Positions 1 through 7,457 of a stretch of DNA of 64,000 nucleotides are shown here, piece by piece. Within the stretch, counting starts at the first letter, position 1. The number at the start of each line of letters is the position of its first letter. This DNA is from Bacillus sp. NEB1478 (GTDB taxonomy: Bacteria; Bacillota; Bacilli; Bacillales; Fictibacillaceae): the NCBI RefSeq assembly GCF_031582965.1, contig NZ_CP134049.1, forward strand, positions 434,001 to 498,000. The letters run 5' to 3'. The notes below the pieces were generated by a model that was not told the origin of the DNA, did no database searches, and saw only the letters and a list, made by a program, of their open reading frames with translations. A program made the translations under genes and the position numbers.

Positions 1-753
1 AAAAAAAAGCTTAAAAGGATAGTATTTGGGTTAATTCCTGCTTTTTTAGTAAGTACATTTATGGTGCACCCAGATAAAATCTATTCGTTTAACGAGGATC
101 AATATCGTATTGAAATTAATCCTGCGAGTTTTAATTTTCAAAATATGCGTCCAGGTTATGTTGAAAATTATACATTGACCGTAACAAATACCGGTAATCA
201 AGCTATCAAATACAAAATTAAATCAGAGAATATATCGGGAGAATCTTTATATAATCAACTAAATCTTACCGTTATGCAGCAAAACGAGGAATTATATGAT
301 GGGAAGTTAAGTGATTTAACGATTGATTCAAGAAATCTTTCGGCACATAAACATGAGGATCTAACTTTTTCAATTGGACTAACTGAAGAAGCTGGTAATG
401 AATTTCAAGATGCAGCAACTTCATTTAAGTTCCAAGTTCAAGGGGAAGGGGAAGATTCTGATGATGGCGGCACTCCTGGGGATGGAGGCGGAGATGACGG
501 CGGTAATCCTCCGGGAGATGATGGCAGCAATCCTGGCACTCCAGGGAATGATGATGGAAATAACACACCAGGTCAGAAGCCGCCTTCTAAAGGTGATAGT
601 GGGACACCAGGAAACAATTCAGGCAAATTGCCGCAAACGGGTGAAGAAAATCCAATGGCCATGATTCTTTCAGGACTATTTATATCACTCGCAGGTCTCG
701 GCTTGTTGTTAGTAAGAAAAAACACAAATTCAAAGTCATTTAAAAGAGGATAA
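1..753 (+). CDS. LPXTG cell-wall-anchored surface protein, 5' end outside the window
   Basis: The reading frame is open from base 1, and the codons before the first in-window ATG (61) encode a Lys-rich then hydrophobic stretch that looks like a signal peptide, so the true start is probably upstream of the window. A beta-rich ectodomain follows, with a motif NMRPGYVENYTLTVTNTGN that resembles TasA/camelysin-type matrix proteins. Next come a Gly/Asp/Pro-rich wall-spanning linker (about codons 150-208), the sortase signal LPQTG (codons 210-214), a hydrophobic segment and a basic tail. It is therefore a likely sortase substrate exposed on the wall. A class D sortase starts 2 nt after its stop and a SinR-like gene follows, so all three are probably co-transcribed. 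The TasA relation is an inference from a short motif. Confidence 0.88.
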   Translation, partial: KKKLKRIVFGLIPAFLVSTFMVHPDKIYSFNEDQYRIEINPASFNFQNMRPGYVENYTLTVTNTGNQAIKYKIKSENISGESLYNQLNLTVMQQNEELYDGKLSDLTIDSRNLSAHKHEDLTFSIGLTEEAGNEFQDAATSFKFQVQGEGEDSDDGGTPGDGGGDDGGNPPGDDGSNPGTPGNDDGNNTPGQKPPSKGDSGTPGNNSGKLPQTGEENPMAMILSGLFISLAGLGLLLVRKNTNSKSFKRG

Positions 754-755
754 AA

Positions 756-1370
756 ATGAAACGATTAGCGTATTTGTTAATCGTACTAGGAATAGCAATC
801 ATGGTCTATCCGAAGGCAAAAAGTATGTACTATTCCTATCAAGAACATCAATTGCTAAAGGATTGGGAATCATCAGTAAGCCCAGTCGCACAACAAAGCT
901 ATCAGCAATTAGATCAGGTTTTTTTAGAAAACCGTTTTCCTGAAACCGCTCAGTCCATAAAGAATGGCGTGATCGGAAAGTTATCGATTCAGAAGATCGA
1001 TCTAACCTTGCCGATTGTTGAAGGAGCCTCTCTCAAAAATATGAAAACAGCTGCCGGCCATCTTAAAGGCACTTCTCCTATTGGTGAGATTGGTAATGCT
1101 GCGATTGCTGCTCATCGCAGTTATACGTACGGAAAGCAATTTAATCGTTTGATGGAAGTGAAGAAAGGTGACACCATTGAGATCGTAACGACAACGAAAA
1201 AGCTAACTTACGCTATAACAGACGAGCAACTGGTAAAACCTACGAATCTATCTATTCTCCAGCGTACAAACAAAGCAAGCATGATTACCTTGATTACATG
1301 TCATCCGATGAAGAATCCTACCCATCGATTTATCGTTAAAGCCGTTCTGAAAAAAGAGGAGGTTTTATAG
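756..1370 (+). CDS. Class D sortase
   Basis: This 204-residue protein has an N-terminal membrane anchor (about residues 4-21) and a sortase domain in the second half. The expected catalytic triad is visible: His120 in AAHRSYTYG, Cys182 in TLITCHP and Arg191 in THRFIV. Sortases cleave LPXTG between Thr and Gly and attach the substrate to peptidoglycan precursors outside the membrane. It starts 2 nt after the LPQTG protein, which is its probable substrate, and the overlapping AGAGGAT provides the ribosome site. Length and motif spacing fit class D rather than class A or B. The class call rests on motif reading, not on an alignment. Confidence 0.92.
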   Translation: MKRLAYLLIVLGIAIMVYPKAKSMYYSYQEHQLLKDWESSVSPVAQQSYQQLDQVFLENRFPETAQSIKNGVIGKLSIQKIDLTLPIVEGASLKNMKTAAGHLKGTSPIGEIGNAAIAAHRSYTYGKQFNRLMEVKKGDTIEIVTTTKKLTYAITDEQLVKPTNLSILQRTNKASMITLITCHPMKNPTHRFIVKAVLKKEEVL

Positions 1371-1387
1371 AAAAGGAAGTCGTCAAT

Positions 1388-1717
1388 GTGAAGAAAAAAC
1401 TTGGGAAACTGATAAAGAAACACCGGTTAAATAAAAAAATTAGCTTATCCCACCTAGCGATCAAAGCAGATATTTCTAAAGGATATTTAAGCAGTATTGA
1501 AAACCTTAAAACAAATCCTTCTGCACAAACGATACAAAAAATTGCTAAAGCGCTGGAGCTTCCTGTGGAACAATTGTTAAATTATAAGGCAGAGAGACTT
1601 GATCAAGAGTGGGTAGACCTTATAGTTCAAGCCAGAGAACTAGGATTGGATAAAGACGATATAAGAGATTATCTTTTTTATGAAATATGGAAACAATCCG
1701 TAAAAGAAGAGATTTGA
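1388..1717 (+). CDS. sinR: SinR-like HTH transcriptional regulator
   Basis: This 109-residue protein has an XRE-type helix-turn-helix at about residues 3-62 (LAIKADISKGYLSSIEN). Its C-terminal segment LDQEWVDLIVQARELGLDK closely resembles the SinR/SinI dimerisation helices of Bacillus subtilis. SinR represses matrix operons by binding GTTCTYT boxes and is antagonised by SinI. No sinI gene is visible beside it. The start is GTG with AAGGAAG upstream. Its position behind a surface protein and sortase, and near an exopolysaccharide operon, fits a matrix switch. Possible SinR boxes occur at 4288-4383. Orthology to SinR is inferred from the two-domain layout. Confidence 0.82.
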   Translation: MKKKLGKLIKKHRLNKKISLSHLAIKADISKGYLSSIENLKTNPSAQTIQKIAKALELPVEQLLNYKAERLDQEWVDLIVQARELGLDKDDIRDYLFYEIWKQSVKEEI

Positions 1718-1724
1718 AGTATAG

Positions 1725-1757
1725 AAAAAAGCCGTCGCTTATTGCACGGCTTTTTTT
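1725..1757. terminator. Bidirectional intrinsic terminator
   Basis: An AAAGCCGT stem pairs with ACGGCTTT, flanked by runs of A on the left and T on the right. It serves the sinR-like gene on + and the convergent Ig-repeat gene on -. Confidence 0.85.
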
Positions 1758-1765
1758 GATAGTAT

Positions 1766-3097
1766 TTAATTCGCTTTCTTTACGGTGACCGTTGAAGCCT
1801 TACTTGTGTTTCCAGCCGCATCTTTTGCAGTGACAGATAAAACTGTGTTTGTTTTCTGTGCAGCAATCTTAACAGAGAATTCACCCTTTGAATTGGCGGT
1901 TGCTGAACCCAGAACTTTTGAATTGGTCTTTACTGTTACGGTAGCATTTGCTTCTGTTTTTCCTTTTACATATTGATCATTATTATCGACAGGAGAGATG
2001 CTAATGATCTTAGGTGCTGTTTTGTCTTGTACCTTTATTGTTGTGGCTTTACTTGTATTACCCGCAGTGTCTTTTGCAGTAATAGTTAAGGATGTTTTTG
2101 CTGTTACAGGCTTTATTGTAACGCTGAATTCTCCTTTTGAATTAGCTTTAGCTGTACCAATCACACTCGTTCCTTTTTTTACAGAGATCGTCGCGTTTGC
2201 TTCTGTTTTACCTTTAACGGTCGTATCGTTATCATCAACCGAGTTTACAGTTGGTGCTGATGGCGGCGTTTTATCTAATACTTTTGTTGTTGCCGTTGCG
2301 CTTTTGTTGCCTGCTTCATCCTTTGCGTATACTGAGAGTGTTGTACCTGTTTTTTGAATTGGTATTTTAATGCTGAACTTGCCGCTCGAATCTGCAGTAC
2401 CGGCGTTTATGTAAGTACTGGATCGATAAACGCTCACTTTAGATCCTGCTTCCGCCTTTCCGGTGATCATAGTGTCATTATTGTCGACAGCGTTTATCAC
2501 AGGTTTTGCAGGAGGTGTCGTATCGTTGCTAGTAAAAGTAGCCTTTAGACCATATGTGTCCTCATCTGAAGTAAGTCCATAATATTCGAAAGCTAAAATG
2601 TAATAATTACCAGGAGTTAACTCATAGCTATATAAATAGCCACTATCTCCAAAATAGGAGTCAGTTGGTAACAAAACATCTCCATCACTATTTAATAATC
2701 CAAAAACTAAGTCAATATATGAATATTGACCTGTTGTTCCAGCTACTGTCAAATTTCCATTTGAAGGAACAACGACTTTGTAATAATCGATATCATCGTA
2801 TGTAAGAAATTGCCCAAGTGCCAATGTTTCAAATGGGATACTATCAGCTGTTTCTAGCGTGTCATTTGGTTCAATTTCATAAAAATAGTTAATATCATTT
2901 TTCTTTATATCAGAAAATGGATTAGCAGTAATGCTTTTATTTGAAATTAGGTTGTGAGTTTTTTGATCCATTATATTTCGTTGCCTTGTTACTTCCTTTC
3001 GATATGAACTTTTTAAATCACTTGCAGAAACACTTAAACTAGAAAACTGTAAAATAATTAAAATCGCAGCTATACAAAAAGATATTAACTTTTTCAT
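1766..3097 (-). CDS. Secreted protein with PPC-like domain and three Ig-like repeats
   Basis: The start at 3097 is chosen because AGGAGG (3102-3107) precedes it and a clear signal peptide follows (MKKLISFCIAAILIILQ..., cut near SVSA). An upstream in-frame start lacks these. The 443-residue product has a bacterial pre-peptidase C-terminal (PPC) type beta domain at about residues 75-185 (EIEPNDTLETADSI). Three tandem Ig-like repeats of about 80 residues follow, each ending in a TVSVxAKDxAGN-type motif and separated by DKTPP/DKTAP linkers. No catalytic domain or wall anchor is seen. It is probably an extracellular matrix or adhesive protein. The same Ig-like module ends the proteins at 23656-28179 and 37723-39873. 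Confidence 0.85.
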   Translation of the reverse strand: MKKLISFCIAAILIILQFSSLSVSASDLKSSYRKEVTRQRNIMDQKTHNLISNKSITANPFSDIKKNDINYFYEIEPNDTLETADSIPFETLALGQFLTYDDIDYYKVVVPSNGNLTVAGTTGQYSYIDLVFGLLNSDGDVLLPTDSYFGDSGYLYSYELTPGNYYILAFEYYGLTSDEDTYGLKATFTSNDTTPPAKPVINAVDNNDTMITGKAEAGSKVSVYRSSTYINAGTADSSGKFSIKIPIQKTGTTLSVYAKDEAGNKSATATTKVLDKTPPSAPTVNSVDDNDTTVKGKTEANATISVKKGTSVIGTAKANSKGEFSVTIKPVTAKTSLTITAKDTAGNTSKATTIKVQDKTAPKIISISPVDNNDQYVKGKTEANATVTVKTNSKVLGSATANSKGEFSVKIAAQKTNTVLSVTAKDAAGNTSKASTVTVKKAN

Positions 3098-3189
3098 AAT
3101 GCCTCCTATGTAATGTAATCTTGGATATTTTAACATGTATTGTAAAAAGATGGAATAAAAAAGTGGTTTCAGAGTTAAATATATCCACA

Positions 3190-3222
3190 TAAAAAAGACT
3201 CAACTAAAAACAGTTGAGTCCA
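3190..3222 (-). terminator. Intrinsic terminator of the SDR gene
   Basis: On the minus strand GACTCAAC pairs with GTTGAGTC and is followed by six T. It lies just beyond the stop of the dehydrogenase gene. Confidence 0.85.
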
Positions 3223-3241
3223 AAATCATTAAGTAGTGAAT

Positions 3242-4114
3242 TTATCCGTTTACTACTTTACCACCATTGATATGAATAACCTGACCTGATACATAAGAAG
3301 AATCATCACTTGCTAAATACACATAAGCTGGAGCAAGTTCTTCTGGTTGTCCTGGGCGTCCCATTGGTGTATCTTTGCCGAACTGTTCGACTTGATCGGC
3401 CGAGAAAGTAGAAGGGATAAGCGGTGTCCAGATTGGACCAGGAGCGATTCCGTTCACGCGGATTCCCTTTTTCACCAAGTTGTTCGATAAGGCACGGGTA
3501 AATGAAACGATCGCTCCTTTAGTGGAAGAGTAATCGATCAATTCAGGATGTCCTTGGTAAGCCGTAATGGATGCTGTATTTATAATGCTGCTTCCTTGTT
3601 TTAAGTGGGGTAAAGCAGCCTTTGTCAGATGGAACATGGAATAAATATTCGTTCGGAACGTTTTTTCAAGCTGTTCCGTTGTAATATCTTCAAAGTTTTT
3701 TTGAGGGTGCTGTTCAGCTGCATTATTTACGAGAATATCTAGACCGCCGAATGATCCTACAACATCTCGGACAATTTGCTGACAAAACGACTCATCACCA
3801 ATGTCACCTGCGAACAGTAAGCATTTTACTCCTTCTGCTTCTACAAGTCTTTTTGTTTCCTCTGCGTCACTCGATTCTTCTAAATATACAATCGCGACAT
3901 TCGCACCTTCTTTGGCGAAAGCAATCGTAGCGGCTTTTCCGATTCCGCTGTCTCCACCTGTCACGATGGCTGTTTTATTTTCTAATTTTCCGCTTCCTTT
4001 ATATGTTCGATTTTCAGTTTGAGGCGGTGGAGTCATTTCTGATTCAATACCAGGCTGATGATTTTGATGTTGTGCGGGTTGTCCAGTTGGATGACTTTGA
4101 TTTGACATGTGCAT
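3242..4114 (-). CDS. SDR-family oxidoreductase, YdaD/GSP39-like
   Basis: AAGGAG at 4120-4125 puts the start at 4114 (MHMSNQ). An in-frame TTG at 4162 has no ribosome site. The 290-residue product has a hydrophilic N-terminal arm with the QPGIESEMTPPP motif typical of the B. subtilis YdaD (general stress protein 39) group. The Rossmann glycine motif TGGDSGIG is at 52-59, followed by NNAAEQ, the active-site region NTASITAY...YSSTKGA, and the SDR tail PGPIWTPLIP. It is a cytosolic NAD(P)-dependent dehydrogenase of unknown physiological substrate. In B. subtilis the family belongs to the sigma-B stress regulon, but no sigma-B promoter was identified here. Confidence 0.92.
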   Translation of the reverse strand: MHMSNQSHPTGQPAQHQNHQPGIESEMTPPPQTENRTYKGSGKLENKTAIVTGGDSGIGKAATIAFAKEGANVAIVYLEESSDAEETKRLVEAEGVKCLLFAGDIGDESFCQQIVRDVVGSFGGLDILVNNAAEQHPQKNFEDITTEQLEKTFRTNIYSMFHLTKAALPHLKQGSSIINTASITAYQGHPELIDYSSTKGAIVSFTRALSNNLVKKGIRVNGIAPGPIWTPLIPSTFSADQVEQFGKDTPMGRPGQPEELAPAYVYLASDDSSYVSGQVIHINGGKVVNG

Positions 4115-4441
4115 ATCCACTCCTTGTTGGTAAAATTTTTCTACTAAATCTACCATTCCCAACTCACAGATGAATAAACATGTCAGTAAGAATATATTAT
4201 AGGGAATAAATAAAAAGGGAAAAAATTCAAAATAAAATTGACATTTACCAAATATATGTTAATTTTATAATAGATATAATTCGTTATAAAGAACAATAAA
4301 GTGATAATCGTTCTATAAACGAAATCCTACCCGGATTTATTGTTCAGTAAATTTTTTTTGTAACGACGTTCTTTATTAAGAACAATTGGTTTTAACTATT
4401 ATTTTTACAAAATCAGCAGTAATCTTAAGGAGGAACTTTTA
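4115..4441 (+). promoter_or_regulatory. Intergenic region with GTTCTTT-type (SinR-like) boxes
   Basis: This 327-nt gap holds AAAGAAC (4288-4294), GTTCTAT (4310-4316), GTTCTTT (4368-4374) and the opposing AAGAAC (4378-4383). The last two form an inverted pair with a 3-nt centre. SinR is known to bind GTTCTYT boxes, and a SinR-like gene lies 3 kb away. The region would control the gene at 4442. Binding is an inference. Confidence 0.4.
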
Positions 4442-4744
4442 ATGTCTACTATTTCTGTATTAATGGTTGAGCCAAAAAAACAGCCTTCAATCGTAACGAT
4501 TCAAAACGATCTTAAAGAGTTTGAAAACATCGTTAAAGGACCACTTGATATGCAGTCTTTCTTCCGTTCACCTTTCAAGATTATACTTAATGTTGACAAC
4601 GGATATGAACTTTCATATGCAAAAAGAAAACCTAGTGAATGCTTTTTTGTTGTAAAACATGATGGTGATTTTCACGGTATTGATAGACAAGAAGCGGAAG
4701 AAATACGTGAATATTTAAAAGGAAAGATGAAGAAGTGGAAATAA
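4442..4744 (+). CDS. DUF3846-like small protein (copy 1)
   Basis: This is a 100-residue soluble protein preceded by AAGGAGG. The opening ISVLMVEPKKQPSIVTIQ followed by an NDLKEFENIVKGP segment matches the pattern of DUF3846 proteins, common in phages and mobile DNA, whose function is unknown. The C-terminus is charged and helical (EAEEIREYLKGKMKKWK). A second gene of the same length and roughly 70% identity, ungapped, lies in the opposite orientation at 5799-6101. The gene between them encodes a DNA-binding-like protein. No signal peptide or membrane segment is present. Confidence 0.75.
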   Translation: MSTISVLMVEPKKQPSIVTIQNDLKEFENIVKGPLDMQSFFRSPFKIILNVDNGYELSYAKRKPSECFFVVKHDGDFHGIDRQEAEEIREYLKGKMKKWK

Positions 4745-4842
4745 ATAAGACCCAAAAATATTTTCTGCTTTTGTGAGATCAGTTGCAATGAATAAAAAAA
4801 TAAATTTTTCTTCCTCAATGGCTCTTTTTGCATCCTTTTAGG

Positions 4843-4859
4843 GACTTACTAGGTGAGTC
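4843..4859. promoter_or_regulatory. Inverted repeat upstream of the HTH-like gene
   Basis: GACTTAC-TAG-GTGAGTC is a near-palindrome (6 of 7 arm pairs) lying 24 nt before the start at 4883. It could be an operator. No regulator is identified. Confidence 0.3.
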
Positions 4860-4882
4860 AATGATAAAAGGAGGAAGAAAAA

Positions 4883-5758
4883 TTGAGAGCAGGGAACATT
4901 TATCAATTTAAAAATCTAAGCAAATTTAAAGATGTAGAGGAATTTAATCAGCATAAGGAGACGTTCCTGCAGCAACACCCTGATTTGTTTACAAAATCAG
5001 AATTCATAGCATTCGAAGTACTAAGTCAATATAGCGTTGTCGTACCAGGAGTAGCCAATGCGAAAATTGATACACTCGTTACAGCTTGTATGAAGAAACA
5101 AGGTAAAGTATCAAGATCCACTTACATACGGATGTTAAGAAAAGCTAAAAACGCAGGGATATTAAAGGTACATAAAACGTATCGATCGAGTGGGGGATTC
5201 GCACATAATATTTTTGTTTTTCAGAAATTTGAACCACCGGGTGATACAGAAATGACACAACGGGAAAAACCTGAAACCACTTGTGGGGATAAGGATGAAA
5301 ACATAGTTTTTGCTGGAGAATCTATGAATCTCTCTTTAAATCTAAAAAATAAAGATCTAAACATACGTCAGGAAAAAGACGTCCATAACCATACATCCTC
5401 TGATCAATCTTCTATAAAAGACAAAGACCTTGATTATACCTTCGTTCCAGATACAATTCCACAAAACTTCATCCAAACAGTTAAACCCTTTTTTGATCGG
5501 GCAGTAGAAATTTATACATTTTGGGGAAAAGCGTTAATAGCTCACAAGAAGCTTAATTTTGATGTACCCCTTGAAAGTATGACTTCTGTAGTTATTAACG
5601 CATTTAAGACGACAGTCTTTCACTTAAAACACCGTAAGATTAAAAAAAGCTTTATACAGTATTACTATGGAACTCTTATGGGAATGTTCAGTGCAATAAA
5701 ACGAAGAGAAAATAGAGGAAATAGAAAACGGCCAAACTATAATTGGTTAGATGTTTGA
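4883..5758 (+). CDS. Conserved winged-helix/replication-initiator-like protein of unknown function
   Basis: The TTG start is supported by AAAAGGAGG eight bases upstream. In the N-terminal third (residues 1-115) the sequence VSRSTYIRMLRKAKNAGILKV reads like a helix-turn-helix recognition region followed by the wing of a winged helix. I recall similar proteins as multi-copy genes in Bacillus chromosomes and plasmids, sometimes labelled helix-turn-helix or replication proteins. The middle (about 120-190) is polar and probably disordered. The C-terminal part is basic and helical and ends in NRGNRKRPNYNWL. It has no known catalytic motif. Its position between two inverted DUF3846-like genes suggests a small mobile or regulatory module. 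Confidence 0.6.
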   Translation: MRAGNIYQFKNLSKFKDVEEFNQHKETFLQQHPDLFTKSEFIAFEVLSQYSVVVPGVANAKIDTLVTACMKKQGKVSRSTYIRMLRKAKNAGILKVHKTYRSSGGFAHNIFVFQKFEPPGDTEMTQREKPETTCGDKDENIVFAGESMNLSLNLKNKDLNIRQEKDVHNHTSSDQSSIKDKDLDYTFVPDTIPQNFIQTVKPFFDRAVEIYTFWGKALIAHKKLNFDVPLESMTSVVINAFKTTVFHLKHRKIKKSFIQYYYGTLMGMFSAIKRRENRGNRKRPNYNWLDV

Positions 5759-5798
5759 GCAAAAGAAAAAAGCCAGCACGGTTGTGGCAGACTTTTCA

Positions 5799-6101
5799 TT
5801 ACTTCCATTTTTTCATTTTTTCTCTAATATAATCCCTAATCTCTTCAGCATCCATCCGATCTACGCTTTCGAAACTTCCGTCATGTTTAACGATAAAAAA
5901 TGTGTCTTGAGGCTTTTTGTTTCCATATGTAAGTTCATAACCATTATCAATGTTGCAAATTATCTTGAAGGGTGATCGATAAAACGGTTGCATATCAAGT
6001 GGTCCGTTTACAATGTTTTCGAATGTTTTTAAATCATTCTCAATAGAAACGATGGCTGGACGTTTAGATGGTTCAACCATTAATACAGATATTGTCGACA
6101 A
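5799..6101 (-). CDS. DUF3846-like small protein (copy 2, inverted)
   Basis: This 100-residue protein begins at TTG 6101, with AAGGAGGT at 6108-6115. The matching ATG of copy 1 confirms this start. It aligns without gaps to the protein at 4442-4744, and most differences are conservative. ISVLMVEP, NDLKTFENIV, DNGYEL, FIVKHDG and EKMKKWK are the shared blocks. The function is unknown. The two copies face each other around the winged-helix-like gene, so this looks like an old duplication by inversion. An inverted repeat at 6147-6168 in its upstream region may control it. Confidence 0.75.
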   Translation of the reverse strand: MSTISVLMVEPSKRPAIVSIENDLKTFENIVNGPLDMQPFYRSPFKIICNIDNGYELTYGNKKPQDTFFIVKHDGSFESVDRMDAEEIRDYIREKMKKWK

Positions 6102-6146
6102 AAAATTACCTCCTTCAAAATTAGTTCCTTTTTCATGGTAACATAG

Positions 6147-6168
6147 ACCTGTATAATAGAAAACAGGT
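6147..6168 (-). promoter_or_regulatory. Operator-like inverted repeat before DUF3846 copy 2
   Basis: ACCTGT and ACAGGT are perfect arms around a 10-nt A/T spacer that reads TATTAT on the minus strand and could be a -10 element. A repressor site overlapping the promoter is plausible but unproven. Confidence 0.35.
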
Positions 6169-6292
6169 GAAAATTGTATGATTATGTCGAAATATTTAAA
6201 AAATTATCATTTTCTTAACAAAATATCTTTTATAATGAACATCAGTGAAAACTCTAAAATATGAATAAAAATACTTTGGTAAAAAAACATAG

Positions 6293-6322
6293 AAAAAACC
6301 AGCCCGTTATGCAGACTGGTTC
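6293..6322 (-). terminator. Intrinsic terminator of the LCP gene
   Basis: On the minus strand AACCAG and CTGGTT arms enclose a GC-containing loop and are followed by a T run. It lies directly downstream of the LytR-CpsA-Psr gene. Confidence 0.8.
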
Positions 6323-6329
6323 AATATAC

Positions 6330-7223
6330 CTACTGTTGCAGATATTCATTCATTAAATCATGTACTCTTTGTTTTTCTGTTTCAGAGATCATTCCATAAT
6401 AGATGCCATCTATCATTTTTCCAGAGCTCTTAAACTCAGTGGATACTATGTTGTTCCTGGCGTTTTTATAGTTTTTCTGAATATCCTTCATTTCTTCAAA
6501 CGTCATGTTTGTTTTTACATTTTCACTTAAGATCTCTAGGATATTATCAAACTTTGAAATGGATGATACACGCGCACCTTTGTCAATAATAGACGTGATT
6601 ATTTGGCGTTGACGATCATTTCTGCCTAGATCACCTTTAGGGTCTTGATATCTCATTCGCGAATAAGCTAATGCCTCAGTTCCGTTTAACTCCTGAGAAC
6701 CAGCAGGGAACGAAAAACCTTCGTAATCGAATGCACGTGGATTATTAACCTCGACACCGCCAACCTCATCCACAATATCTCTAAATGATTCCATATTTAC
6801 TTTTACATAATAGTCTATAGGGTTACCGATAAAATTTTCTACCGTATCCATTGCCATTTGGGTGCCGCCAAAAGCATAAGAATGATTGATTTTATCTTCT
6901 TTTCCTCTACCAACGATCTCTGTACGAGTGTCACGAGGAATACTAAACATTAACATAGATCCCTTTTTCGGATTGATTACATTTACGATAATCGTATCCG
7001 ATCTTCCTCTATCCCCAGGGCGCTCATCGACACCAAGCAGCAAAATTGAAATGGGTTTTGCGTCAGTTCCTTTTACAATAGGCTTTGGTTTATCGGTTTT
7101 CACTTCTTCATGCATTTCTTTTACAGCATCTTTCGCCGAATCATATAAGTAATAGGCATATCCTCCTACACCTAAAACAGCGATACCCACAATTATCCCT
7201 AGTACTAGGAAAAACTTTTTCAT
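6330..7223 (-). CDS. LytR-CpsA-Psr (LCP) family glycopolymer transferase
   Basis: The product is a membrane-anchored protein of about 297 residues. One transmembrane helix (residues 3-24) is followed by the LCP domain with ILLLGVDERPGDRGRSD, the SIPRDT motif, the DEVGGVEV block, and AYSRMRY...DLGRNDRQR. LCP enzymes transfer lipid-linked glycopolymers such as teichoic acids or capsules to peptidoglycan outside the membrane. It lies divergent to the exopolysaccharide operon, which suggests it attaches or processes that polymer. The start is uncertain: ATG 7256 is in frame, but a possible -10 (TATACT, 7266-7271) would put transcription at about 7259, favouring ATG 7223. Confidence 0.9.
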   Translation of the reverse strand: MKKFFLVLGIIVGIAVLGVGGYAYYLYDSAKDAVKEMHEEVKTDKPKPIVKGTDAKPISILLLGVDERPGDRGRSDTIIVNVINPKKGSMLMFSIPRDTRTEIVGRGKEDKINHSYAFGGTQMAMDTVENFIGNPIDYYVKVNMESFRDIVDEVGGVEVNNPRAFDYEGFSFPAGSQELNGTEALAYSRMRYQDPKGDLGRNDRQRQIITSIIDKGARVSSISKFDNILEILSENVKTNMTFEEMKDIQKNYKNARNNIVSTEFKSSGKMIDGIYYGMISETEKQRVHDLMNEYLQQ

Positions 7224-7265
7224 CCTATTCGCTTCTTTCTTTGTAAAATTTTTCATCTACGTTGG

Positions 7266-7294
7266 AGTATACCATGAAGATAGTAAGATTGAAT
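7266..7294 (-). promoter_or_regulatory. Possible promoter of the LCP gene
   Basis: TATACT on the minus strand (7271 to 7266) is a good -10 box. The -35 match (around 7289-7294, ATTCAA) is poor. Confidence 0.35.
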
Positions 7295-7405
7295 ATTCTA
7301 ATTTAAACTTTACATTACGTTGCCGATATTATGCTTAGATAATATTACGATACGACCATTTTTTTCAAATTATTATAAAATAGTCCCTTTTTTTACAAAT
7401 AAATA

Positions 7406-7414
7406 TGCTATAAT
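7406..7414 (+). promoter_or_regulatory. Extended -10 promoter of the exopolysaccharide operon
   Basis: TGC followed by TATAAT is a consensus extended -10. The start of transcription would be near 7421, about 37 nt before the first gene. No clear -35 is seen, which extended -10 promoters can tolerate. Confidence 0.55.
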
Positions 7415-7457
7415 ACATCGAAATTACAAATCTTACAAAAGCAACGTGGAGGCATAT

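Noticed and set aside
1785..2548. Long plus-strand open frames opposite the Ig-repeat gene
   Set aside because: They mirror the repeated codon pattern of the minus-strand gene; no start signals are present. The same applies to antisense frames opposite the other repeat proteins.
4442..6101. Prophage remnant
   Set aside because: Only the DUF3846-like genes hint at phage; no integrase, structural gene or attachment repeat was found.
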